From: Sphingomonas sp. Leaf343
GTDB taxonomy: Bacteria > Pseudomonadota > Alphaproteobacteria > Sphingomonadales > Sphingomonadaceae
Reading direction: 5' to 3'
DNA length: 64,000 nucleotides
Assembly (NCBI RefSeq): GCF_001423765.1
Contig: NZ_LMPG01000012.1
Location: 1 to 64,000 of the forward strand
The position numbers were made by a program, and so were the translations under genes. The notes beneath the pieces were generated by a model. That model was given only the letters and a program-made list of their open reading frames with translations, did no database searches and had not been told where the DNA came from. Positions 49,455 to 58,327 of this stretch are shown here, piece after piece. Each line of letters opens with the position of its first letter. The first letter of the stretch is position 1.

Positions 49455-51722
49455 TCACGCGGCGGCGAGCGTCGTCCCTGCCACGTCGGCCCGTGGCTGC
49501 GATAGCCCCCAAATCGCACAACTCGCCAGTTGCAAAGCCAGGATCGACTCCGCACCCTGATTGCGGTTGAGCCCGGTCGGCATCAGGCCGTCGAAACACC
49601 CGCCGTCCGCCGCCGTCGCCAGCGGCAGATCGAGGTCGTTCAATCCCATGAACCAGCCATAGGCGCGCTCTGCTTCGGCCACCCAGCGACGGTCCCCCGT
49701 CGCCTCGAAGGCGGAGACACACGCCTCGACCGTCGCCTGCGCCTCCAGCGGCTGCTGGTCGAACTGCAACGGCTCGGCATAGGGCCGAAAGAAGCTTTCG
49801 GTGCCCACTGCGCGGAAACGGCCTTCGGGCGACGTCTGCTTGCCACAGATCCAGTCGAGCGTCGCGAGCCCGCATTGCAGCAGATCGTCGCGACCCAGTG
49901 CCCGGCCGGCCCGGATCAACGCTTCCGGCAGGCGGGCATTGTCATACGCCAGCACGATCTCGAACCACTGCCATTCCGGCCGTCGCGCTTCTTCGAGCAG
50001 GCTCAGCAACGACGCCGAATGCTGCGTCAGAATCTCCAGCGACAGAACGTGGCCCGGCTTCGCATCGAGGATCGCCGCCGCACCCAGCATCGCGAACGCC
50101 TGCGCCCGCAAAGACCCGAGTTCCAGCGCCAGACTGGCGGTGGAATCGAACATCGCTCCCGCCCAGTCGCGATGCTTCGCCTCCTTCGCATCGCGCGCGA
50201 CCATGCCGAGCGCCCACAGGGTCCGGCCGTTCGAATCCTCCGACCCCACGTCCTCGCACCACCCGCGGTCGAACCGCATGAAGTTGCGGAAGCGACGCCT
50301 GTCCGGGTTCCACGCATACTGGACGAAGGACGCATAGATCGTCGTCCACTTGTCGCGCAGCACCGGGTCCAGTTCCGGCATCCCGCTGACCAGGATCAGC
50401 GCACGGGCATTGTCGTCGATGCAATATCCGTGGCGGCGATCCGGCACGGAATAGATCGAATGCTGCAACATACCCGTCGCATCGCTCATTCGTTCGACGG
50501 CGGCGAAATCGGGGGCGATGGCGCGAAAGGAAGGCGTGGACTTCACGATACGCTCGGGACGATGAGCGACGGCGCGGTCGGTTTCGGCCAGCATCGCCTC
50601 GGCCAGACGCGGCCAGATCATCGTCCGGCCACGCGCATAGGCACGTTCCGCCAGTCGCTTGCGGTCGCGCTCGTTCGACAGCAGCCGGTCCATCTCCCGC
50701 GCGAACGCCGCGACATCCTTGAAATCGACCAGCACGCCGTGCCCGTCCGCGAGGATCTCGGTCGCATGCACGTAGGGCGTGGAAATCACCGCCTTGCCGA
50801 CGCCCACGGCATAGGACAGCGTCCCGCTCGTGATCTGCGCCGGGTTGAGATACGGCGTGGCATAGATATCCGCCGCCTCCAGATAGCTGATGAGCTCGTC
50901 ATGCTCGACGAAGCCGTCGACGAATGCGACATTGTCGCTGACGCCCTTCTCGGCCGCGAGCGCCTTCAACCGGTCGCGATACTTCTCGCCTTCATGCGCG
51001 ACGAGGTTCGGGTGTGTGGCGCCCAACACCACGTAGAGCAGGTCCGGGTGCTTCTCCGCAACCGCCGGCAGCGCCTCGATGATCGTCTCGATGCCCTTGT
51101 TCGGCGCGAGCAGGCCGAACGTCAGCACGACCGGCCGCCCCTCCCAGCCGAACTTGCCCTTGCGCGACGCCGGATCGATCAGATCGCGATCGGGAACCCC
51201 GTGCGGTATCATCGTGATCTGGCGCGGATTGGCGCCATAGACGCGCTTCAGGATGTCGCGCCCGCGCTCGGCCATCACGATGACGCGCGACGCGCGGCGC
51301 AACAGCCCCTCCATCACGCGCCGTTCGTCCGGGCTCGGCTTCTCCAGCACCGTATGCAGCGTCACGATCAGCGGCAATGTCGTGCGATCGAGCAGCGCGA
51401 GGATATGCTCTCCCGCCGGGCCCCCATAGATGCCGTATTCGTGCTGGAGCCAGATCGCCTGCGCCCCGCTCGACTCGACGATGCGCGCCGTGTCGATATA
51501 GGCGGAGAGTTCATTCTGCGGGATCGCGCCGGTCACGGCGTCGGGGTAATCGTAGCGGCCGGGGTGATCGTCCATCGCGTACACATCGAGGGCGACGTCG
51601 GGAAAGCGTTCGCGGACAGCGGTGTAGACGTCGGTCGTGAACGTCGCCAATCCACATTGCCGCGGCAGGAAATTGCCGATCATGACGAGATGATCGATCG
51701 TGGCCGCGACTGCTTCTACCAT
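49455..51722 (-). CDS. GT4 glycosyltransferase fused to an alpha/alpha-barrel domain
   Basis: A 755-residue bifunctional-looking protein. The N-terminal part starts with HLVMIGNFLPRQCGLATFTT, the GT4 N-terminal motif; a Rossmann domain with LTFGLLAPNKGIETIIEAL and NPAQITSGTLSYAVGVGKAV completes the GT-B fold (about 1-370). From about residue 400 to the end an all-helical region (GYCIDDNARALILVSG, RFRNFMRFDRGW, QGAESILALQLA) resembles an (alpha/alpha)6 toroid. The substrate may be a mannan-type glycan given the GH130 neighbour, which is inference. ATG 51722 follows gaggga. Confidence 0.85.
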   Translation of the reverse strand: MVEAVAATIDHLVMIGNFLPRQCGLATFTTDVYTAVRERFPDVALDVYAMDDHPGRYDYPDAVTGAIPQNELSAYIDTARIVESSGAQAIWLQHEYGIYGGPAGEHILALLDRTTLPLIVTLHTVLEKPSPDERRVMEGLLRRASRVIVMAERGRDILKRVYGANPRQITMIPHGVPDRDLIDPASRKGKFGWEGRPVVLTFGLLAPNKGIETIIEALPAVAEKHPDLLYVVLGATHPNLVAHEGEKYRDRLKALAAEKGVSDNVAFVDGFVEHDELISYLEAADIYATPYLNPAQITSGTLSYAVGVGKAVISTPYVHATEILADGHGVLVDFKDVAAFAREMDRLLSNERDRKRLAERAYARGRTMIWPRLAEAMLAETDRAVAHRPERIVKSTPSFRAIAPDFAAVERMSDATGMLQHSIYSVPDRRHGYCIDDNARALILVSGMPELDPVLRDKWTTIYASFVQYAWNPDRRRFRNFMRFDRGWCEDVGSEDSNGRTLWALGMVARDAKEAKHRDWAGAMFDSTASLALELGSLRAQAFAMLGAAAILDAKPGHVLSLEILTQHSASLLSLLEEARRPEWQWFEIVLAYDNARLPEALIRAGRALGRDDLLQCGLATLDWICGKQTSPEGRFRAVGTESFFRPYAEPLQFDQQPLEAQATVEACVSAFEATGDRRWVAEAERAYGWFMGLNDLDLPLATAADGGCFDGLMPTGLNRNQGAESILALQLASCAIWGLSQPRADVAGTTLAAA

Positions 51723-51857
51723 CGTAATTCCCTCGCTAGGTGCATCGGCGACTCCCGGTCTGCCCGTTACAACTGGCATAAACCATTCATCTAAGGGAAA
51801 GTTTCGTGGAAGTCGCTGCAACGCAACAATAATATGCCGCGCTGCATTACGAAGCCG

Positions 51858-52304
51858 TCATCCGCGTCCCCGGTATGGCGCAACCCCCTGATCCGGTAGC
51901 CACAAATCCGCGGGCGGCGCAGCGGACTGCCAGAACACGTCGATCGGAATACCGCCGCGCGGATACCAGTAGCCGCCGATCCGCAGCCACATCGGCTTCA
52001 TCTCGTAGAACAATCGCTCGCCGATCCCGACCGTGCAGTCCTCGTGAAAACCGGCATGGTTGCGAAAGCTGCCGAGGAACAGCTTGAGCGATTTCGACTC
52101 GACGATCGTCTCGCCGGGTACGTAATCGATGACGAGATGCGCGAAATCGGGCTGCCCCGTCACCGGACACAGGCTGGTGAACTCGGGGGCCGCGAACCGT
52201 ATCAGATAGGTACGGCCGGGCCGCGGATTGGGAACATAGTCGAGCACCGCCGCTTCCGGGGATGCGGGCAGCGCGCTGGTCTGGCCGAGATGCTTGGGGG
52301 TCAT
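51858..52304 (-). CDS. queF: NADPH-dependent 7-cyano-7-deazaguanine reductase (preQ1 synthase)
   Basis: A 148-residue type I Que[14 protein letters not shown] has the catalytic cysteine, [20 protein letters not shown] is the QueF signature, and [10 protein letters not shown] is near the end. It reduces preQ0 to preQ1 in queuosine synthesis for tRNA. The start MTPKHLG at 52304 is preferred. It is divergent from the photolyase gene with a 29-base gap, and the upstream gap from the GT4 gene (135 bases) shows nothing else. Confidence 0.93.
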   Translation of the reverse strand: MTPKHLGQTSALPASPEAAVLDYVPNPRPGRTYLIRFAAPEFTSLCPVTGQPDFAHLVIDYVPGETIVESKSLKLFLGSFRNHAGFHEDCTVGIGERLFYEMKPMWLRIGGYWYPRGGIPIDVFWQSAAPPADLWLPDQGVAPYRGRG

Positions 52305-52333
52305 GCCCCCGCACATAGGAAGATGATGGCCGC

Positions 52334-53875
52334 ATGAAAACGCTCGTGCCGATCCTGGGCGATCAATTGTCGCCGGACATAGCCTCGCTCCGCGAACGGG
52401 ACCCGGCCGACACTGTCGTGCTGATGGTCGAGGTGGCGGAGGAGACGACCTATGTCCGTCACCACAAACAGAAGCTCGCCTATATCCTGTCGGCGATGCG
52501 CCACCACGCCGGCGCGCTGCGCGCGGCCGGCTGGACGGTCGACTACACGCCGCTCGACGACCCGGACAACGCCGGCAGCTTCACCGGTGAACTCGCCCGC
52601 GCGATCCAGCGTCATTCGCCCGACCGCATCGCCGTGACGGAAGCCGGCGAGTGGCGCGTCCGCGCGATGATCGACGGGTGGGAGACGATCTTCGGCATCC
52701 CGGTCGCGATCCACGCCGACGACCGCTTCGTCGCCACCCATGCCGAGTTCGATGACTGGGCGGAGGGTCGCCGCGAACTGACCATGGAATTCTTCTATCG
52801 CGGCATGCGCCGCAAGACCGGGCTGCTCATGGACGGGGCGAAGCCGGCCGGGGGGCGCTGGAACTTCGACAAGGACAATCGCAAGCCGGCGAAGGCCGAC
52901 CTGCTGATGCCCCGCCCCCTCGCCTTCGCGCCCGACGCGATCACGCAGGACGTGATCGCGATGGTCGCGGACCGCTTCCCCGATCATCCCGGCTCGCTGG
53001 ACGGCTTCGACTGGGCGGTCACCGCCGCCGATGCCGGGCGTCAGGCGGATATGTTCTTCCGCCACGCCCTGCCGCAATTCGGTGACTACGAGGATGCGAT
53101 GCTGACCGGCGAGCGCCACCTCTGGCACTCGATCCTGTCACCCTACATCAATTCCGGCCTGCTCGATCCGCTCGACCTCTGTCGCCGTGCGGAGGCGGAA
53201 TATCGCGCCGGCCGCGCGCCGCTGAATTCGGTCGAGGGCTATGTCCGCCAGATCATCGGCTGGCGCGAATATATGCGCGGCATCTACTGGCGGGAGGGTC
53301 CGGATTACGTCGACCGCAACCACCTCGATCATCACCGTCCCCTGCCCGGCTGGTACTGGACCGGCGAGACCGACATGCACTGTCTGCGCGAGTCGATCGG
53401 CCAGACGCTGGCCACCGCGCACGCCCACCACATCCAGCGGCTGATGGTGACCGGCAATTTCGCGCTGCTGATCGGTGCCGATCCGAAGGCGGTGCACCTC
53501 TGGTATCTGGAGGTCTATGTCGACGCATACGAATGGGTCGAGCTGCCCAACACGCTGGGCATGAGCCAGTTCGGCGACGGCGGCCTCGTCGGGTCGAAAC
53601 CCTATGTCTCGTCGGGTGCGTATATCGACCGGATGTCCGATTATTGCCGTCATTGTCGCTACGACGTGAAGCAGCGGGTCGGGCCGGATGCGTGCCCGTT
53701 CAACGCCTTGTACTGGGACTTCCTCGTCCGCCACCGCGAGACGCTGGGCCGCAATCCGCGCCTCGCCATGCCGTACCGCACCTGGGACAAACAGCCCGCC
53801 GACGCGCAGGCGGCCACCCGCGCTCAGGCCACCACCTTCCTCGACGCCCTCGACGCCGGTGGTCCGCCCTACTGA
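52334..53875 (+). CDS. phrB: iron-sulfur (6-4) photolyase (FeS-BCP/PhrB type)
   Basis: A 513-residue member of the iron-sulfur bacterial cryptochrome/photolyase group. The N-terminal Rossmann domain begins [13 protein letters not shown]. The four cluster cysteines are at 350, 438, 441 and 454 ([25 protein letters not shown]), the same positions as in Agrobacterium PhrB. The FAD-binding region has [17 protein letters not shown]. It repairs (6-4) photoproducts with blue light and is expected to hold FAD, a lumazine antenna and 4Fe-4S. Confidence 0.92.
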   Translation: MKTLVPILGDQLSPDIASLRERDPADTVVLMVEVAEETTYVRHHKQKLAYILSAMRHHAGALRAAGWTVDYTPLDDPDNAGSFTGELARAIQRHSPDRIAVTEAGEWRVRAMIDGWETIFGIPVAIHADDRFVATHAEFDDWAEGRRELTMEFFYRGMRRKTGLLMDGAKPAGGRWNFDKDNRKPAKADLLMPRPLAFAPDAITQDVIAMVADRFPDHPGSLDGFDWAVTAADAGRQADMFFRHALPQFGDYEDAMLTGERHLWHSILSPYINSGLLDPLDLCRRAEAEYRAGRAPLNSVEGYVRQIIGWREYMRGIYWREGPDYVDRNHLDHHRPLPGWYWTGETDMHCLRESIGQTLATAHAHHIQRLMVTGNFALLIGADPKAVHLWYLEVYVDAYEWVELPNTLGMSQFGDGGLVGSKPYVSSGAYIDRMSDYCRHCRYDVKQRVGPDACPFNALYWDFLVRHRETLGRNPRLAMPYRTWDKQPADAQAATRAQATTFLDALDAGGPPY

Positions 53876-53882
53876 TGCCCCC

Positions 53883-53937
53883 AGCCTTCGACAAACCCAC
53901 AGCCTTCGACAAACCCCCCGACCTTCGACAAACCCCA
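53883..53937. repeat. threefold short tandem repeat ahead of the sulfurtransferase gene
   Basis: Three near-identical copies of agccttcgacaaaccc starting at 53883, 53901 and 53921 (spacing 18 and 20 bases). They fill the gap between the photolyase stop and the sulfurtransferase start. The unit resembles half of the family 3 repeat (cttcgacaa), so it may be a degenerate array. Confidence 0.65.
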
Positions 53938-53961
53938 TCGCTATCCGCTAGAGGCGCGCGC

Positions 53962-54801
53962 ATGGATTCCCTCGTCACGACCGAATGGCTCGCAGCATCG
54001 CTGGGCCAGCGCGATCTGCGGATCGCGGATGCCACCCTGCTCGACCCCTTGCTGGGGCGCGACGCCCGCATGGAGTTCGAGGCCGGTCATATCCCCGGCG
54101 CGGTATTCCTGGACCTCGCCGAACTGCGCGACACCGACTCGCCGCTCCCGAACACCCTGCCCGGCCCGGCCAGGATCGCCAGCCGGCTCGGCAGGCTCGG
54201 CCTGGGCGACGGTACCCGCATCGTCCTCTACGACGACGCCCCGTGGAAAAGCGCGGCGCGCGCGTGGTGGCTGATCCGCGGCTACGGCATCGGTAGCGTC
54301 GCGATCCTCGACGGCGGCCTCGCGACATGGCGGGCCGAGGGTCGCCCGCTCGACACTGGGCCCCATGTCGCGACACCCCGCCACGCCACGCCCGAATGGA
54401 ACGAGGCACGGCTGCGCACCCTCGCGCAGATGAAGGGCAACCTAGCGAGTGGTGCGGAACAGGTGATCGACGCCCGCAGCGCGGCGCGCTTCACCGGCGA
54501 CGAGCCCGATCCGCACGGCGCCGCCCCCGGCCACATCCCGGGTGCCCGCAACCTGCCCTATCCGCGCCTGTTCCACGCGGACGGCACGTGGAAGCGCGGC
54601 GGCGACCTGTCGGCGGCGTTCGAGGACGCCGGCGTCGATCTCGATGCACCGATGACGATGACCTGCGGCTCCGGCGTCACCGCCGCCGTGCTCGCGTTCG
54701 GCGCGCACCTGCTCGGTCGCGAGGCATCACTCTACGACGGCAGCTGGACCGAATGGGGCAGCGATCCCTCCACCCTGAAAGCGACGGGCGAACCGGCATG
54801 A
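53962..54801 (+). CDS. sseA: 3-mercaptopyruvate sulfurtransferase (rhodanese family)
   Basis: A 279-residue protein with two rhodanese domains. The first has FEAGHIPGAVFLDL; the second has the active loop CGSGVTA after TMT, the mercaptopyruvate sulfurtransferase form rather than the CRKGVT loop of thiosulfate rhodanese. It transfers sulfur from 3-mercaptopyruvate to acceptors such as cyanide or thioredoxin. ATG 53962 was chosen. The stop overlaps the next start as ATGA, coupling it to the beta-lyase. Confidence 0.9.
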   Translation: MDSLVTTEWLAASLGQRDLRIADATLLDPLLGRDARMEFEAGHIPGAVFLDLAELRDTDSPLPNTLPGPARIASRLGRLGLGDGTRIVLYDDAPWKSAARAWWLIRGYGIGSVAILDGGLATWRAEGRPLDTGPHVATPRHATPEWNEARLRTLAQMKGNLASGAEQVIDARSAARFTGDEPDPHGAAPGHIPGARNLPYPRLFHADGTWKRGGDLSAAFEDAGVDLDAPMTMTCGSGVTAAVLAFGAHLLGREASLYDGSWTEWGSDPSTLKATGEPA

Positions 54802-55994
54802 ACGACCGCGACGATACCAAGCCTGCGACCAAGGTCGTCACCGCCGGCCGCCGCAAGGAATGGACCGCCGGCATCGTCAACCCGCCCATCTGGCGCGCCT
54901 CCACGATCCTCTACGACGATGTCGCGCAACTGCGCGCCGCGGCGGGGCGCGATACGCATCACCGCCTGTTCTATGGCCGGCGCGGCACCCCGACCCAATG
55001 GTCGCTCGCCGACGCGCTGACCGAACTGGAACCCGGCGCGGAAGGGACCTTCCTCTACCCGTCCGGCGTCGCCGCGATCGCCGCCGCGCTGCTCGCGATC
55101 CTCTCGCCCGGCGACGAGCTGCTGCTGGTCGACAGCGCCTATGATCCCACTCGCGGGCTGGCGACCGGCCTGCTCAAACGGTTCGGGATCACGACCCGCT
55201 TCTACGACCCGATGATCGGCGCGGGCATCGCCGACCTGATCGGCCCGACCACGCGCGCGATCTTCATGGAAAGCCCCGGCAGCCTGACCTTCGAGGTTCA
55301 GGATATTCCCGCGATCGTCGCCGTCGCCAGGGCGCACGGCATCGCTACGCTGCTCGACAACACCTGGGCCACGCCGCTGTTCTTCCCCGCCATCGCGCGC
55401 GGCATCGACTATACGATCCTCGCCTGCACCAAATATGTCGTCGGCCATTCCGACGCGATGCTCGGCTCCGTCACCGCCGGTCCCGGCTGCTTCGCCGCCC
55501 TGCGCGACACCAGCTTCCATCTCGGCCAGCACGTCGCGCCCGACGACGCGTTCCTCGGCAGCCGCGGCCTCCGCACGATGGCGGTGCGCCTGCGCCAGCA
55601 TCAGGAGAGCGCGCTGACGATCGCCCGTTGGCTCGATGCCCGACCGGAGGTGTCGGCCGTCCATCATCCCGCCCTGCCGGGCTGCCCCGGCCACGAGCAG
55701 TTCAAGCGTGACTTCACCGGCTCCAGCGGCCTGTTCTCGCTCGCGCTGGCGGCCGGCAGCGACGATGCCCGCACCACCTTCATCGACACGCTCGACCTGT
55801 TCGGGATCGGCTATAGCTGGGGCGGTTACGAGAGCCTCGCGATTCCGATCGACCCGCAACGCCATCGCAGCGTCACCACGCGCGACGACGCCGGCCTGCT
55901 CGTACGCCTCCAGATCGGGCTGGAGGATGTCGGCGACCTGATCGCCGATCTCGATCGCGCGTTCGCTGCATGGCGGGTGGTGACCGGCGCATAG
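54798..55994 (+). CDS. metC: PLP-dependent cystathionine beta-lyase
   Basis: A 398-residue Cys/Met metabolism PLP enzyme. It has the substrate-binding RLFYGRRGTPTQ, PSGVAAIAAALLA, LLDNTWATPLFF, and the PLP lysine in ACTKYVVGHSDAMLGS. The lack of the cystathionine gamma-synthase/lyase loop and the FFPAIARGIDYT segment favour cystathionine beta-lyase. It makes homocysteine for methionine synthesis. It is coupled with the sulfurtransferase gene (ATGA overlap), so both handle sulfur amino acids. Confidence 0.92.
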   Translation: MNDRDDTKPATKVVTAGRRKEWTAGIVNPPIWRASTILYDDVAQLRAAAGRDTHHRLFYGRRGTPTQWSLADALTELEPGAEGTFLYPSGVAAIAAALLAILSPGDELLLVDSAYDPTRGLATGLLKRFGITTRFYDPMIGAGIADLIGPTTRAIFMESPGSLTFEVQDIPAIVAVARAHGIATLLDNTWATPLFFPAIARGIDYTILACTKYVVGHSDAMLGSVTAGPGCFAALRDTSFHLGQHVAPDDAFLGSRGLRTMAVRLRQHQESALTIARWLDARPEVSAVHHPALPGCPGHEQFKRDFTGSSGLFSLALAAGSDDARTTFIDTLDLFGIGYSWGGYESLAIPIDPQRHRSVTTRDDAGLLVRLQIGLEDVGDLIADLDRAFAAWRVVTGA

Positions 55995-56198
55995 ATGCTG
56001 TCCCGGCTGTTGCGATCGCGCAACATCCGGTCGATTTCCTGATCTCGGTTGCAGGAATGTTCTTGTGCGCCGCAGCAGGCGCTGGCAATCAGGACGTCCC
56101 GGCGAGTAGATCGCAAGACGGCCCCCGACGGGCCGGACACACGCGGCGTTCCCGGGAAGCAGGCGGAGCAATCGGTTTCATCCCAACAGGGGAATACG

Positions 56199-57047
56199 AT
56201 GCGCTTCTCGCACCTTCTCGTCGGCGGGCTTTCGCTCGTCGCAGCTACCCCGGCCTTCGCTCAGGACGACACCGCGCCACCGCCACCGGTCACCATCAGC
56301 GGTTCCGCCGCGATCGTGTCTGATTACCGGTTCCGCGGCGTGTCGCAATCCGACGAGGACGTCGCCGTTCAGGCCGGCGTCACCGTCGCGCATGAAAGCG
56401 GCCTCTATGGCGGCTTCTGGGGTTCGAACCTCGCCGGCTGGGGCACCTTCGGCGGCGCCAACCTCGAACTCGACATCATCGGCGGCTACAAGTTCAAACC
56501 GACCGAGGACGTGACGCTCGACGTCGGCGTCACCTATTACATGTATCCGGGCGGCGCGGACAAAACCGACTTCTTCGAACCCTATGCGAAGGTGTCCGGG
56601 TCGCTCGGCCCGGCGTCGCTGACCGCCGGCGTCGCCTATGCGCCCGCACAGGAAGCGCTCGGCCGCTGGTACTTCACCGGCGCGGATGCCGCCGCCGGCG
56701 TCTACAACGATCCGGGCGACAAGGAGGACAATCTGTACGTCTGGGTCGACGCATCGACCGCCGTGCCCAGCACGCCGTTCACGGCAAAGGCGCATGTCGG
56801 CTTTTCGGACGGCAACCGCGGCCTCGGCCCCAACGCCACCTCGGTAGCGCCTACCGGCAAGTATTTCGACTGGATGGTCGGCGTCGACACGACGTTCAAG
56901 AACCTGACGCTCGGCGTGTCCTATGTCGGCACCGACATCTCGGCGCGCGACGCGGAATATCTCCGCCCCAGCTTCAGCAACGGCCAGGACGGCAGCGGCA
57001 ACATCGCCGACGGCACGTTCCTGTTCTCGCTGACCGCAGCGTTCTGA
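56199..57047 (+). CDS. TorF/Gcw_chp-type outer-membrane porin
   Basis: A 282-residue protein with a signal peptide (MRFSHLLVGGLSLVAATPAF, cleavage AFA-QDD). The next part matches the Gcw_chp family: VTISGSAAIVSDYRFRGVSQ, GLYGGFWGSNLAGW, and beta strands to a final phenylalanine (FLFSLTAAF). Members form an outer-membrane pore and are widespread in sphingomonads. The start ATG 56199 has caggggaa upstream. The 204 bases upstream hold no gene that I trust. Confidence 0.88.
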   Translation: MRFSHLLVGGLSLVAATPAFAQDDTAPPPPVTISGSAAIVSDYRFRGVSQSDEDVAVQAGVTVAHESGLYGGFWGSNLAGWGTFGGANLELDIIGGYKFKPTEDVTLDVGVTYYMYPGGADKTDFFEPYAKVSGSLGPASLTAGVAYAPAQEALGRWYFTGADAAAGVYNDPGDKEDNLYVWVDASTAVPSTPFTAKAHVGFSDGNRGLGPNATSVAPTGKYFDWMVGVDTTFKNLTLGVSYVGTDISARDAEYLRPSFSNGQDGSGNIADGTFLFSLTAAF

Positions 57048-57190
57048 AGCGGGAGACGGGGGCTGAAATTCCCCTTCCCTTCAGGGGAGGGGAGCATCCG
57101 CGTGTACCTCGCTCGTAGAGGGACCCACCCGGCCCTTCCCTGAAACAAAGGTAAGCCTGGGCCGAACCCACGTCATCATGCCCGGAACGA

Positions 57191-57222
57191 AAGGGGCGGC
57201 CTCCTCACGGAAGCCGCCCCTT
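57191..57222 (-). terminator. hairpin terminator for the minus-strand lspA/DUF3035 genes
   Basis: A 10-base perfect stem aaggggcggc / gccgcccctt with a 12-base loop. On the minus strand it is followed by tttcgttcc, weakly T-rich. It also lies 143 bases after the porin stop and may serve both directions. Confidence 0.7.
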
Positions 57223-57279
57223 GACGCGTTACACCGGCGAAAGCCGGCGTCTTATCGAGCCGTGAGACATCGGTGCGAA

Positions 57280-57346
57280 CCGTTCGTGCCGAGCTTGTCG
57301 AAGCACAGGTGGGCCCAATGCCCTTCGACCGGCTCTGGGCGAACGG
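57280..57346. repeat. sphingomonad palindromic repeat, family 3, copy B
   Basis: ccgttcgtgccgagcttgtc...cttcgaccggctctgggcgaacgg, an inverted pair of about 30-base arms with a short spacer. This type is known as a common extragenic repeat in sphingomonads. Copy A is at 39712-39781. Confidence 0.7.
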
Positions 57347-57411
57347 ACGTCAGGTCATCATGCTCCGGCGCAGCAGCCCCGGCCCGCCGGAAACGACCGC
57401 CCGTCGGCTCC

Positions 57412-57816
57412 TCACTGCGCCGTCGCCTTCGCGTCCGCGCCATCGGCGGCCGGTGCGGCGACGATGTCGCGCGTCGTCGTGCCCTTGTTCACGACGTTGG
57501 TCTGCGGATCGCCGACCGACGAACGGATACCGTTCTCCACCGTGTCGCCGCCGGCCTCCTCGACCACCGCCGACTCGGCGGCGCTGCGCGGAGCCGTACC
57601 GCCGAACAGGGCCTCCAGCGTCTGCGCCTGCGTCGACACGTCCTGCGGGCGGGCGGCACCCGGCTGCGGCGGGACCAGCGCGTAATCGGGCGGGATCACC
57701 AGCGGAGCCTGACGCGCCACCGCGAATTCGTCCGGACGCGCCCGGTCGAGCGACTTGCCCGCGCAACCCGACAGGATCGCGGCGGCCCCGGCGACGAGGA
57801 TGACGGACTTACGCAT
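57412..57816 (-). CDS. DUF3035 lipoprotein
   Basis: A 134-residue lipoprotein with a lipobox ILSGC (cysteine about 18). The segment RARPDEFAVARQAPLVIPPDYALVPPQPG is the DUF3035 signature. It is proposed to sit on the outer-membrane side of the periplasm; the function is unknown. Its start overlaps the lspA stop by 8 bases, a gene order that recurs in sphingomonads; the lipoprotein is processed by the signal peptidase encoded just ahead. Confidence 0.82.
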   Translation of the reverse strand: MRKSVILVAGAAAILSGCAGKSLDRARPDEFAVARQAPLVIPPDYALVPPQPGAARPQDVSTQAQTLEALFGGTAPRSAAESAVVEEAGGDTVENGIRSSVGDPQTNVVNKGTTTRDIVAAPAADGADAKATAQ

Positions 57817-58327
57817 GGGAACTCTCCGTAGAAGGCTGGCGCTTGTCGCGGACCAGGAACGCGCGGATCAGCAGCGTCGCGACGCCCACCGTAATCGCCA
57901 CGTCGGCGACATTGAAGACCAAAAAGGGACGCCAGTCGCCGATGTGCAGATCGGCATAGTCGACGACGCAGCGCGGCGACCGGAACAGGCGATCGGCGAT
58001 ATTGCCCAGCGCCCCGCCCAGCACCGCGCCCAGCGCGATGCGATCGACGGCGTTCCTTTCGCGCAGCATCCACACGAACACGCCGATCGAGATCGCGCCG
58101 GTCAGCGCGACCAGCACCCACGGCCACCACGCCTCGTCGCCGTGCAGCAGCCCCAGCGACACGCCGCAATTGGCGACGTAGCGCAGGTCGAAGAACGGCG
58201 TGATCGTGCGATAGGCGGACAGGTAACTCAGCCCCATCGGCCCCGTCACCCACCATTTCACGACCTGATCGACGATCAGCACCGCCAGCGCCAGTCCCAG
58301 CGCGGCGCGCGGCAACGTGCGCGTCAC
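57809..58327 (-). CDS. lspA: lipoprotein signal peptidase (signal peptidase II)
   Basis: A 172-residue polytopic protein with four hydrophobic segments. It begins ALGLALAVLIVDQVVKWWV (the conserved aspartate and K), has RYVANCGVSLGLL and the catalytic aspartates in VVDYADLHIGDWRPF and FNVADVAI. It cleaves the signal peptide of prolipoproteins at the inner membrane. GTG 58327 overlaps the ileS stop as GTGA. Confidence 0.92.
   Translation of the reverse strand: MTRTLPRAALGLALAVLIVDQVVKWWVTGPMGLSYLSAYRTITPFFDLRYVANCGVSLGLLHGDEAWWPWVLVALTGAISIGVFVWMLRERNAVDRIALGAVLGGALGNIADRLFRSPRCVVDYADLHIGDWRPFLVFNVADVAITVGVATLLIRAFLVRDKRQPSTESSHA

Larger units (their letters stand above)
57048..57411. other. 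364-base repeat-rich convergent region
   Basis: The gap between the porin and the DUF3035 gene holds no supported gene. It contains a degenerate cassette-type half element (about 57071-57143: cccttcccttcaggggagg and ggcccttccctga), a terminator hairpin (57191-57222), a short family 2-like hairpin (caccggcgaaagccggcg, 57232-57249), and a family 3 repeat (57280-57346). Confidence 0.6.

Noticed and set aside
53883..53937. CRISPR-like array
   Set aside because: Only three 16-base copies with almost no spacer; no cas genes are present in the window.
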